A stretch of 64,000 bases of DNA from Brevibacterium iodinum ATCC 49514 (GTDB lineage Bacteria; Actinomycetota; Actinomycetes; Actinomycetales; Brevibacteriaceae). The notes beneath the pieces are model-generated. The model did not search any database. It worked only from the letters and a program-made list of their open reading frames with translations, and was not told the origin of the DNA. Each line of letters starts with the position of its first letter. Positions within the stretch are counted from its first letter, which is position 1. Where the stretch lies: contig NZ_FXYX01000001.1 in NCBI RefSeq assembly GCF_900169265.1, positions 496,001 through 560,000 on the forward strand. Reading direction: 5' to 3'. A program made the translations under genes and the position numbers. Positions 43,705 through 51,044 of the stretch are shown piece after piece.

Positions 43705-44795
43705 TCAACTCAGCTCCGCTGGGGCGTCGATGCGACGGGCGATGTGCATGACGAAGCTGCCGCGCAACACGAGCGTCGGGCGGCGGACCACGGTGACCAC
43801 CCCGTCGAGTTCGGCACGGTGTCCGACAGGGTCCCGCTGAGGTTCGTCGATCGAGTACACCAAAGCGACCGTCTCGCCCTTCCTGACCTCGTCGCCGAGA
43901 TCGACGAGCGGTTCGACGAAGCCCGGGATCTCTGCCGGAATACCGGACTCCGCAACCAGCTCAAGCCATTGCTGGGCCGGGCGATCGGCGTCTGCGGCAC
44001 CAGCCGACGTCACCTCACCCGCGCGAGGTGACGAAGCGGCGAGCGCCTGCAATTCGGCACCGCCGAGTATCGCCAGCTCGGCACCATCGCGCAGAATCCC
44101 CTGATCCGTAAGGAACCGATGGAGACCCCGACGAATATCTGCAAGTGTCCGCCGGTTGACCGTGCCTCCGCCGGCAAGTTCCGTTGAAACAATGGGAATA
44201 CCCGCGTCATCCCCCGCCGAGTTGATCGAGCCGGGCTCGAACTTCTCAGCAACAACGATGACATACGGAAGACCCAGTCGCTGTGCGATCTGAGACTTCG
44301 TCTGCCACAGTTGCTCGGTCGGACCGCGGTAGACGAATGCGGCGTCGACATAGACGGAGTTGTTTCCGCCCGAGTGCAGATCCAGAGCCACATCGGCGCG
44401 CGGGAGGAGCTGCCGACTGATGAACTCGGCGACCTGCGCGGTCGGCGCCCCTCTGGCCGAACCCGGATAGGAGCGATTGAGATTGCCCCCGTCGAGCGGC
44501 GAGACCCTGGCCCCGGCTCGCACCGCCGGGGCGTTGGCCGCAGGGACGATGATGACCGTACCAGTGATGTGCTCGGGCTTCAGCTCACGCGCCAGAGCCT
44601 GCAGCGCCACCTCCCCTCATATTCATCACCATGTGTGCCCGAGATCAGGAGGGCAGTCGACCCAGGACCCGACGAGACCACGGAGACCGGCACAGGGATC
44701 AGTGCCGAATCGTTGACATTATCCGATTGCGTGAGCCCGATGTACCCGTGCTGGGCTCCAGAAGATTCGAAATCGATGCCTCGCATGGCCGCCAT
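43705..44795 (-). pseudogene. succinylglutamate desuccinylase/aspartoacylase-family gene with single-base frameshift
   Basis: The two halves of one zinc carboxypeptidase-like amidohydrolase are in different frames. The first half starts at the ATG at 44795 (GAAGGAG upstream) and runs through ALLISGTHGDEYEG, which holds the HxxE zinc ligands. The second half continues in another frame with VALQALARELKPEH, then the LDLHSGG third zinc ligand and a biotinyl-like C-terminal domain. The frames join at the CCCC run 44613-44616. One more G on the coding strand would give HGDEYEGEVALQAL, the expected family sequence. Restored length is about 363 residues. This is either a recent inactivation or a homopolymer sequencing error. 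Confidence 0.85.
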
Positions 44796-44845
44796 GACGC
44801 TCCTTCGCGCAGTAGTGATGAGGTTCGGCTCTCCGCCGACCCATG

Positions 44846-45874
44846 CTACCTCGTCAGGTACTCGTCGAGATCGTCGAGGATGAGCCCAGCACCTGTGGGC
44901 CCGAGGCCGAGGAACCACACATCGTCCTCAACACGAATCGTCTTGCCGTCCTTTACCGCGTCAAGACCCTTCCACTGACTCGATTTGAGGGCCTTGTCCT
45001 CGCCTGTAGCCTTGGGATCACCGTAGCTCGTGTAGAAGATATAGTCACCGCCGGCCTGGTCGAGGTTCTCCGGTGAGATCTCAACGGCGAGTTCGTCGAC
45101 GTCCTGCTTCTCCGGGCGTTTGAAGCCGGCATCGCCGAGGATGACTCCGATGAGTGACTGATTCGCATAGAGGCGCAGCTTCTCGGGCATGAACCGTACG
45201 AGAGAGATCGTCGGGTCGCCGTCGACGGACTTCTTCAGCGTCTTCGCTTCCTCCGCATATTCCTCGAGGTCAGCGGTGGCCTTCTTCTCCATTCCCAAGG
45301 CGTCGCCGACGAGGCGGAAGTTCTCCTTCCACGGGAACCCAGGGCGGATCGAGAATACCGTCGGAGCGATCGAGTCGAGCTCATCGTAGAGCTTGTCTGC
45401 CCGCAGCTGGCTGCCGAGGATGAGGTCGGGTTCGAGCGAGGCGATCTTCTCGAGATCGAGCTCATTGATCGTACCGACGGTCTCGACACCGTCGACCTTG
45501 TCTTCGAGGTAGCTCGGCACCGGGTTTGACCCTTCGGTGGTCACCATTCCGACAGGCTTGATGCCCAGCGAGAGGACGTCGTCGAGTTCGCCGGTGTCGA
45601 GGACGACGACCCGTTCAGGCTTCTTTTCAATCTCCGTCGACCCGTTCGCGTGCTTGATCGTGCGTGGGAACTCCCCCGGCTCGGCGTCGGTGCCGAGCTT
45701 CGCAGTCTCCTCATCCGCGGTTCCGAAGGCCTCACCACCAGTGGCGACATCTTTGTTGCCCGATTCGCCGCTACCTCCCTGGTCACCATCGGCGGCGCAG
45801 CCGCTTGCGAGGAGGGCAATGGTCAAGGTTGCTGCAGCGAGCGCCGCGGCGCTCCGAGGAAAAGAAATCTTCAT
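44846..45874 (-). CDS. iron-siderophore ABC transporter substrate-binding lipoprotein
   Basis: A 342-residue FecB/FepB-type binding protein. The signal peptide ends in the lipobox LASGC, followed by a Gly/Ser/Glu linker. The periplasmic-binding fold contains ERVVVLDTGELDDVLSLGIKPVGM, LEPDLILGSQLRADKLYDELDSIAPTVF and the C-terminal WKGLDAVKDGKTIRVEDDVWF. It would capture a ferric siderophore outside the membrane. No permease or ATPase gene is adjacent, so it must work with components encoded elsewhere. The ATG at 45874 is six bases after a TAGACT box, and an IdeR/DtxR-type box overlaps the promoter. Confidence 0.92.
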   Translation of the reverse strand: MKISFPRSAAALAAATLTIALLASGCAADGDQGGSGESGNKDVATGGEAFGTADEETAKLGTDAEPGEFPRTIKHANGSTEIEKKPERVVVLDTGELDDVLSLGIKPVGMVTTEGSNPVPSYLEDKVDGVETVGTINELDLEKIASLEPDLILGSQLRADKLYDELDSIAPTVFSIRPGFPWKENFRLVGDALGMEKKATADLEEYAEEAKTLKKSVDGDPTISLVRFMPEKLRLYANQSLIGVILGDAGFKRPEKQDVDELAVEISPENLDQAGGDYIFYTSYGDPKATGEDKALKSSQWKGLDAVKDGKTIRVEDDVWFLGLGPTGAGLILDDLDEYLTR

Positions 45875-45880
45875 AAGGGC

Positions 45881-45926
45881 AGTCTAACCTGACCAGCCTC
45901 TCGGTTCTTAGGTTAGGCTCACATAG
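45881..45926 (-). promoter_or_regulatory. iron-regulated promoter: TAGACT -10 box and IdeR/DtxR-type box
   Basis: The -10 TAGACT (45881-45886) lies six nucleotides from the start codon. TTAGGTTAGGCTCACATAG at 45908-45926 matches most of the DtxR/IdeR consensus TTAGGTTAGSCTAACCTAA and covers the -35 region. Iron-loaded repressor binding there would silence the gene. Confidence 0.8.
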
Positions 45927-45977
45927 CATAAATGTGATGAAGACCCCACCTGCTACTGAGCACACGAAATAGAACCG

Positions 45978-46100
45978 ATGACACCCCTTACCCATCTGAC
46001 GTCACGCACGTTCGCCGGCGTCTCCATCGCGGCTGCCGCCATCATCGGCCCGCTTCGCTGGAGTATCGGACCAAGACCGCCAGCGCCACAGAGGCCGTAA
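45978..46100 (+). CDS. possible 40-residue hydrophobic peptide or gene remnant
   Basis: Short frame starting MTPLTHLTSRTFAGVSIAAAAIIG, in the gap between the iron-binding lipoprotein and the COG0523 gene and downstream, in the divergent direction, of the iron box. It could be the leftover start of an iron-regulated transporter gene. No good ribosome site. The rest of 45927-46181 holds nothing recognisable. Confidence 0.25.
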   Translation: MTPLTHLTSRTFAGVSIAAAAIIGPLRWSIGPRPPAPQRP

Positions 46101-46181
46101 CCGCTCTATGCTGACCCCACAGCAGTCCAACTATTGGGGACCACTCCAGCGCGAAGTTGCCAGCCCGCCGTCAGGCAGCAA

Positions 46182-47339
46182 TTAGGTATGGAGGCGGATG
46201 TGGTGGAGGAAGCGTTCGGAGCGGTCTGCCCGGCCCGCGTCGTCGACGTTGAGGGCGGCGGTCAGAGTGGCCTCGGCCGACTCGGTGTCGAAGTCCTCAC
46301 CGATGGCGACGAGGACACTGTCGACATCCGGCCGATCACCGTTCTCCGCACTCGAGGAAGGAGTCTTCGGGACAGGTCGGGCCGCCTCGGCGACGTAGAC
46401 GTTCGGGCCCACTGCCTGCACATCGAAGCTGCGTCGGCGGGATCCCACAGCCGCGAGCACGCTGCCTTTCACCCGGTAAACCCCGGGCGGGAGGTCCTCG
46501 ACGAAATCCATCACCGCATCCGGATCGGCGGGCCCGCTGCCGGTGATGGTCACCGACTGGGCGTGGCGGTGTGGCATGGATTCCGCATCGACCTCGTCGT
46601 CACCGATCTCGTCGACTGCGGCCTCGGCGTAGGCCTGACGCAGCAGTTCCCGGATCGGCAGTTCGGGTTGGATCGGGTCCTCGCCGACGTCGGAGCCGTC
46701 TCGGCGGGGGTCTCGCTCTCCTTCGCCCGGGTCGAAGATGAGGGTGGGGTCGAGGCGGGCGTGGTGGGTGCCGATGACGAGGACGCGTGGGTTGCGTTCA
46801 TGGACGCGGGCGCGGACGGCGTCGACCGTGGCGTCACGGTCCGCGACAGGCACCTGATCGAGCTTGTTGACCAGCACCAACGTCGTCGCAGCGAAGCGCA
46901 GAGGCGGCAGATTCGAGGTGTCGACGGTGTCGAAGTACATGGTGGCGTCGACGACGTCGATGACCCCGCCGAGGTGGAATCGGTGGTGGCCCATGCGGGT
47001 GATCATGCGGGCCAGGGTCAAGGGTTCGGCGAATCCGCTAGCTTCGACGATGATCGCGTCGAGGCGCAGCTTGGGATTCGTCATCGCTACGAGCGCGTCT
47101 TCGAGCTCGGAGTCATCGGTCAGGCAGCACACGCATCCGCCCGAGATCGACAGCGGTTCGTCGACCTGCCCGACAACGAGTCCGGCGTCGATGTTGAGGT
47201 CGCCGAAGTCGTTGACGATGACGCCGATGCGGGCGTCGGGGTGGCGCAGCAGGTGGTTGAGCAGGCTCGTCTTTCCGGCACCGAGGTAGCCGGTGAGCAG
47301 GATGACCGGGATCGCAGGTCTGCGTTTGGGGCCGCTCAT
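46182..47339 (-). CDS. COG0523/CobW-family GTPase, probable zinc metallochaperone
   Basis: A 385-residue G3E-family GTPase. The P-loop is GYLGAGKTSLL (residues 17-27), the metal-binding CxCC motif is GGCVCC (67-72), and base recognition is VLVNKLDQ. A C-terminal CobW_C-like domain with histidines (SMPHRHAQSVTI) follows. A family-typical His stretch (GHHRFHLGG) lies near the middle. The neighbour is zur, divergent, and the shared intergenic region holds a Zur-like palindrome. The product is therefore likely to deliver zinc to essential enzymes under zinc starvation. The ATG at 47339 follows GAGGAGG. Confidence 0.9.
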   Translation of the reverse strand: MSGPKRRPAIPVILLTGYLGAGKTSLLNHLLRHPDARIGVIVNDFGDLNIDAGLVVGQVDEPLSISGGCVCCLTDDSELEDALVAMTNPKLRLDAIIVEASGFAEPLTLARMITRMGHHRFHLGGVIDVVDATMYFDTVDTSNLPPLRFAATTLVLVNKLDQVPVADRDATVDAVRARVHERNPRVLVIGTHHARLDPTLIFDPGEGERDPRRDGSDVGEDPIQPELPIRELLRQAYAEAAVDEIGDDEVDAESMPHRHAQSVTITGSGPADPDAVMDFVEDLPPGVYRVKGSVLAAVGSRRRSFDVQAVGPNVYVAEAARPVPKTPSSSAENGDRPDVDSVLVAIGEDFDTESAEATLTAALNVDDAGRADRSERFLHHIRLHT

Positions 47340-47462
47340 TGCGCCTCCTCGGTGGTCGTGCTCGCTTTTCGTGCTCGGTGGCTCGACAGCGCGGGTTCCG
47401 CTGTGCGCGCGGGCCCTGCTATCAGCACGGGGTCCAGTGCAGCTGTGGGACGAACCGCCCGT

Positions 47463-47483
47463 TAATGGTAACGTGTTTCATTA
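47463..47483. promoter_or_regulatory. candidate Zur operator TAATG-N11-CATTA (COG0523 / zur)
   Basis: A 21-nt dyad between the divergent COG0523 gene and zur. The same architecture recurs at 49061-49081 between the P-loop-less COG0523-like gene and the L36 gene, and I noticed it nowhere else in the window. Confidence 0.7.
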
Positions 47484-47490
47484 TTTCTCT

Positions 47491-47516
47491 CGCATATGCA
47501 CGTTCATGCATATGCG
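47491..47516. promoter_or_regulatory. perfect 10-bp inverted repeat in the zur leader
   Basis: CGCATATGCA (47491-47500), 6-nt spacer, TGCATATGCG (47507-47516). It lies between the Zur-like box and the zur start. It could be a second operator or an mRNA hairpin in front of the ribosome site GGGAGGA. Confidence 0.5.
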
Positions 47517-47566
47517 CCTGCGACCGGGACGAGAAGTTCAACTGGGACGACAAGGGAGGACTCCCC

Positions 47567-47968
47567 ATGGCAGCTCCGCAGAAGAAGACGCGCAGCACCG
47601 CGCAGAAGGCCCTCATCCGCTCTGCCCTGGAAACCGAGACCCGCTTCGTCTCTGCCAAGCAGCTCCACCGCCGCCTCGAAGACGAAGGCGCAAGCGTCGG
47701 CTTGGCCACCGTCTACCGACAGCTCAATGCGCTCGCACGCAGCGGCGACGCCGATACGATCACGATCGCTGAGACCCAGCTCTTCCGCGCCTGCGCACAG
47801 ACCGAGCACCATCACCATCTTGTCTGCGAACGCTGCGGCACCGCCGTCGAGATCGACCCGCCGAGTGAGGACTGGATGCGTCAGATTGCGGCCTCGAACG
47901 GCTTCGAGATCACGCATCACGTCTTCGAGATCTTCGGCTTGTGCGCCGAATGCCGGGCGTCCGGCTGA
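47567..47968 (+). CDS. zur: Fur-family zinc uptake regulator Zur
   Basis: A 133-residue Fur-family repressor from the ATG at 47567 (GGGAGGA upstream). The winged helix includes FVSAKQLHRRLEDEGASVGLATVYRQLNALARSGDAD. The dimerisation/metal domain has ACAQTEHHHHLVCERCGTAVEID and the closing CAEC pair, giving the structural Cys4 zinc site and a His-rich sensory site. Assignment to Zur rather than Fur rests on the neighbours: a COG0523 protein, a second COG0523-like protein and a zinc-free L36. Matching palindromes upstream support it. Confidence 0.88.
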   Translation: MAAPQKKTRSTAQKALIRSALETETRFVSAKQLHRRLEDEGASVGLATVYRQLNALARSGDADTITIAETQLFRACAQTEHHHHLVCERCGTAVEIDPPSEDWMRQIAASNGFEITHHVFEIFGLCAECRASG

Positions 47969-48014
47969 GCGCAGCCGGAGCACCGCCCCCGGCGTCAGAC
48001 TAAGACCGCTGGCA

Positions 48015-49049
48015 TCATCCGCGGTGCGCGGAGTCCCAGGCGGGGAACTCGTCGTGATACTCCAGCCAGGCCATTGGACCCGCCAGAAGCTCAGCATCGG
48101 TGAGGACGGCCCGGTCGAGAGCCTCACACAGCCCCGTTTCGTCGAGGTCGAAGCCGATGAATGCGAGATCCTGACCGAGCGCCAGGAGTTCCGGTCCACC
48201 ACCGGGAAGCGGCTCGACGCTCAACGGTGAGAGCGTGAGCAGAGTACCCGCCTGATCCCAGTGCGCGGTCACATAGGGGCGCGAGGCCAGCTTCGCGAAA
48301 CCGGCAGAACGAACAATCCGACCCCAGAAGCCTTCCCCGATTGCCGCACTCAGCACTGCCTGGAGCCGTTGCGGGTGAAAGGGGCGGGCCTGCTCGAAAC
48401 GGCAGGCACGGACGCCTCCTGCTCGAGCCGGGGGCCGGAACTCCGAGTTGAGGATCGCCGTCCACCCCGCATCAGGAGGTCGGTGCCCGAACTGCCAGCA
48501 CACCGGCTCATGCACCGCGCCTTCGCACCGAAGGAACAGACTCGCCTCGGGCGCCAGGTGCGCGATCAGCCCGATGGCCTCCTCGATCCCACCCGAGTCG
48601 GCAGGGTCGGGCGTCACCAAGGCCGAGGTCGACGCGAATTCGATCTGAGAGACGAGGGCTCCGGCGCGCTCTTCCGAATCGAGATCGCTGTGCAGGCACG
48701 CAAGATCGAGCACGCACACGAGGTCGGTGAGCACGGCCCGTGAGTCGGGAGCACTCAGGGCTCCGATGTTCTCCGCACAATCCGCGCCCTCCCCGTGCTC
48801 GAGGACGAACCCGTGCACCCCGGATGTCATTCCGACCAGATCGACGAGGCGGTCGATCGCCTCGATGCCCTGTTCCGTCTGCTCCGCGGGCACGAAGACA
48901 AAACCGCGATCCCTGGCCAGACCCATCGCATAGCGCCTGCGCTCAGCCACGCAGAGTCCGACGACGGCGATCGCTTCGATTCCGTCGACGATGGGACTCC
49001 GGCCGCGTTCGTCTGATCCCTGCATTCGCTTCCCTTCGCTGGAGAACAT
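48015..49049 (-). CDS. COG0523-like (CobW_C-domain) protein lacking a P-loop
   Basis: 344 residues from the ATG at 49049 (AGAGG 7 nt upstream); a second ATG at 49025 is possible. It follows the layout of YciC/ZigA-type COG0523 proteins: LTDLVCVLDLACLHSDL, then ALVSQIEFASTSALVTPD, then the CobW_C region ARPFHPQRLQAVLSAAIGEG, IVRSAGFAKLASRP, WDQAGTLLTLSPL. Where GYLGAGKTTLL is expected, however, it reads VVGLCVAERRRYAMG, with no GxxxxGK[ST]. The CxCC motif and NKxD are not seen either. It is probably unable to hydrolyse GTP. It is divergent from the Cys-free L36 gene over a Zur-type palindrome, so it is expected to be made only under zinc starvation. Confidence 0.82.
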   Translation of the reverse strand: MFSSEGKRMQGSDERGRSPIVDGIEAIAVVGLCVAERRRYAMGLARDRGFVFVPAEQTEQGIEAIDRLVDLVGMTSGVHGFVLEHGEGADCAENIGALSAPDSRAVLTDLVCVLDLACLHSDLDSEERAGALVSQIEFASTSALVTPDPADSGGIEEAIGLIAHLAPEASLFLRCEGAVHEPVCWQFGHRPPDAGWTAILNSEFRPPARAGGVRACRFEQARPFHPQRLQAVLSAAIGEGFWGRIVRSAGFAKLASRPYVTAHWDQAGTLLTLSPLSVEPLPGGGPELLALGQDLAFIGFDLDETGLCEALDRAVLTDAELLAGPMAWLEYHDEFPAWDSAHRG

Positions 49050-49060
49050 AGTATTGCCTC

Positions 49061-49081
49061 TAATGATACTCATTCTCATTA
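49061..49081. promoter_or_regulatory. candidate Zur operator TAATG-N11-CATTA (COG0523-like / rpmJ)
   Basis: A second copy of the dyad at 47463. It ends at the first base of the AAGGAG ribosome site of the L36 gene and lies 12 bp from the ATG of the divergent gene, so binding would block both. Confidence 0.75.
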
Positions 49082-49094
49082 AGGAGTCACGCTC

Positions 49095-49217
49095 ATGAAG
49101 GTTCGTCGTTCTCCGCGATCGCTGAAGTCCCAGCCGGGTTCGCAGGTGGTTCGCCGCCGCGGTCGCGTCTATGTCATCAACAAGAAGAATCCTCGCTTCA
49201 AGGCCCGCCAGGGCTGA
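49095..49217 (+). CDS. rpmJ: ribosomal protein L36, zinc-free (type B) paralog
   Basis: A 40-residue protein, [16 protein letters not shown] to [12 protein letters not shown], the clear signature of the C-minus (YkgO-like) L36. It has no Cys or His, whereas the normal L36 binds zinc through three Cys and one His. In bacteria such paralogs are Zur-repressed and replace the zinc-containing form under zinc starvation, freeing ribosomal zinc. The ATG has AAGGAG 8 nt upstream, overlapping a Zur-type palindrome. Confidence 0.95.
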   Translation: MKVRRSPRSLKSQPGSQVVRRRGRVYVINKKNPRFKARQG

Positions 49218-49260
49218 GGCACAACCGCGCTCGGCGCGGCTGAACCGCGCCCGAACACTT

Positions 49261-49914
49261 TCAATCTCGCTCGAACAGCTGCGGTGCGGACTCGACGAGC
49301 ATGCGGGTGTGGCGGATATGGGCGGCCATGACCGCCTCGGCGGATTCGACATCGCCGATTTCGAGCGCCCGCAGAATCATCCGATGCTCGGCGAAGATGT
49401 CGCCTTTCCGATCGCTCACATGCGGGGTGACCAGTCGGCGTCGATAGTAGTGGCTGAGGTTCCACAGGTGGTCGACGGTCCGACTCAATCGCCCCTCACC
49501 AGCTCCGGCCATGATGGCCCGGTGGAAGTCCCGATCGCGTTCGAGGAACTCACCGAGCGCACTTGCGGCCTCGACCGCCTCGGCGAGGTGGACGAACTCC
49601 GTGAGCGATTCCGGGGTGTGCGTGGGCATCGCCAAAGACAGCAGGAGAGGTTCGAGGCGTTCGCGCATGAGGTAGACCTCCCGGCATTCCTCGAGGCTGA
49701 GTTCGGTCACCCAAGCGCCCGTCGACGGAACGAGGGTGACGAGTCCGGCATCGGCCAGAGCGCGCAGGGCCTCGCGGATCGGGATCCGACTGACTCCGAA
49801 CTCGGCGGCGATCTCCTCCTGTCGGATGCGGGCACCCGGCTGCAACTGACCGGCGATGATGCGCGAACGCAGCTCGGTCGCAATGGCACCACTGCGCGCT
49901 GGATCATGCGTCAT
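49261..49914 (-). CDS. GntR-family (FCD domain) transcriptional regulator
   Basis: A 217-residue FadR-subfamily repressor. The winged helix (about 8-75) has LRSRIIAGQLQPGARIRQEEIAAEFGVSRIPIREALRALADAGLV. The all-helical FCD effector domain (about 85-210) contains YLMRERLEPLLLSLA, DRDFHRAIMAGAGEGRL, and the metal-binding EHRMILRALEIGD. The FCD fold usually senses a small carboxylate through a divalent metal. The ATG at 49914 follows GAGGGAG. The upstream region holds several ATTGGATCCAAT-type palindromes, its probable operators. Confidence 0.92.
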   Translation of the reverse strand: MTHDPARSGAIATELRSRIIAGQLQPGARIRQEEIAAEFGVSRIPIREALRALADAGLVTLVPSTGAWVTELSLEECREVYLMRERLEPLLLSLAMPTHTPESLTEFVHLAEAVEAASALGEFLERDRDFHRAIMAGAGEGRLSRTVDHLWNLSHYYRRRLVTPHVSDRKGDIFAEHRMILRALEIGDVESAEAVMAAHIRHTRMLVESAPQLFERD

Positions 49915-50094
49915 CGTCTGACTCCCTCATCTCGCCGAGGCGGCTCACCTCCCCGGTCGTGCATCGCGCGGTTCCGCACACCGTGGCCATGCTTCCCGTG
50001 GTCAAGCCCGCCATGGTTGTGACACCGCCGCGCACAACGCCCTTCGCCGTGAAGCATAGACGGAAGCAGCGACGCGCGGGGCAGAAGAAAAATC

Positions 50095-50262
50095 GCAATC
50101 CAATTGCAATCCAAGCGATTTCGGCGCTTTCCGGGCAGCATGGGTCTGAAAAGAATCCGTGAACAGATTCGACAATCGGATCCAATCGGCCATTCTTCCT
50201 TGTGCCGACTCACTGAATTTTTCTGCGTTCAATCCGAGTGACCGACCATAATTGGATCCAAT
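50095..50262. promoter_or_regulatory. cluster of GntR-type operator-like sequences in an AT-rich patch
   Basis: ATTGGATCCAAT (50251-50262, perfect palindrome) and ATCGGATCCAAT (50175-50186, one mismatch) resemble FCD-type GntR operators. Two direct GCAATCCAA repeats lie at 50095-50103 and 50106-50114. The whole 49915-50430 gap is poorer in GC than its surroundings and has no convincing gene. A 132-codon minus-strand frame at 50002-50400 is open but unsupported. Confidence 0.6.
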
Positions 50263-50430
50263 CTCTTCCAGCTCATTTCTCAACTGTGAAACCTGAGTAT
50301 CTGTGCTGGTCATCTGGTGTATATAGGACCGGACCGATTCGGCTTCAGATGCCCCGAATGGTCGTTGACATCGCAATTTGGGCGGCGCACACTTCAACAT
50401 TCGAAAACTGAATTCACAATCGAAAGGCCG

Positions 50431-50573
50431 ATGATGTCCGTTTTGAATCCCCCGACGTCGGCGAGATCGTCACCGTGATCTTCTCGATCATCGTCTTCTA
50501 CGTCGGCATCTCCTGCCGCCTGACCCCCGAGGAGGCCGTCGAAGCCGTCGAACCGACCCAGATCGACGACTGA
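50431..50573 (+). pseudogene. small membrane-peptide gene, apparently frameshifted at a CCCCC run
   Basis: ATG ATG at 50431, with GAAAGG just upstream, begins MMSVLNPP and then stops early. From the CCCCC run (50449-50453) another frame continues DVGEIVTVIFSIIVFYVGI then SCRLTPEEAVEAVEPTQIDD to the stop at 50571. Adding one C would join them into a 48-residue single-helix membrane peptide with an acidic tail. Without the repair, a 32-residue version could start at the GTG at 50475 but has only a weak ribosome site. The size and layout resemble small transporter subunits, but no transporter gene is adjacent, so function is unknown. It faces the GntR gene. Confidence 0.5.
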
Positions 50574-50623
50574 TCAATCCCCTCGCCGAGGCGGCCGCCG
50601 CCTTCCCCCGACGACCGCCGTAT

Positions 50624-50659
50624 CCGGCCCGCCCCGACACCCTCGCCGAGGCGGGCCGG
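50624..50659. terminator. hairpin terminator between the small peptide gene and the DUF6457 gene
   Basis: CCGGCCCGCC (50624-50633) and GGCGGGCCGG (50650-50659) are perfect complements around a 16-nt loop. Two direct copies of the CGCCGAGGCGG 11-mer lie at 50584 and 50644. Confidence 0.5.
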
Positions 50660-50729
50660 ACTTATTCACGGTCGAAACGGCGGGCCCGCCATCACACCTG
50701 CGCTAGGGTCGGTGACCAAGGAGGACGAG

Positions 50730-51044
50730 ATGCCCAGAGACTATTCATCGGACCGCATCGCGGCGATGGCGGCCGAACTCTCGGCCGCCGCGCAGACGTT
50801 GGGAGTCCCGCTCCCGGATACGCAGCCCGCCGTCGAGCTCGTCGCTGAGCTGCTCGATGCCAGCGCACGCTGGTCCGACGAGACGGGGACCCGGGCCTCA
50901 GGACCCTTCGGAACTTTCCTCGCCGGCTGCGTCGACGGGGCAGACCTCGACGACCAGGTGGTCGGCGCGGACCATGACCGCCGGGGGCTGGACTTCGTCG
51001 ACAGCTTGGTGAACGGGCTCGGGCTCAGCCCTGAGAGCGAGTGA
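50730..51044 (+). CDS. DUF6457 domain protein, stand-alone
   Basis: 104 residues from the ATG at 50730 (AAGGAGG 5 nt upstream). It resembles the DUF6457 module often fused to the C-terminus of MobA in actinobacteria: LGVPLPDTQPAVELVAELLDASARW, then GPFGTFLAGCVDGADL. The function of this module is unknown. Its 3' end overlaps the convergent mobA gene by 20 bp. mobA itself ends in a similar module, so the locus carries two versions. Confidence 0.75.
   Translation: MPRDYSSDRIAAMAAELSAAAQTLGVPLPDTQPAVELVAELLDASARWSDETGTRASGPFGTFLAGCVDGADLDDQVVGADHDRRGLDFVDSLVNGLGLSPESE

Noticed and set aside
47463-47483. Reading the palindrome as an iron (Fur) box
   Set aside because: The neighbours are zinc genes, the site recurs at the zinc-free L36 gene, and iron control in this window uses a DtxR/IdeR-type box instead.
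50002-50400. 132-codon minus-strand frame upstream of the GntR gene
   Set aside because: It contains the operator-like palindromes, has no ribosome site and no recognisable domain; treated as promoter DNA.
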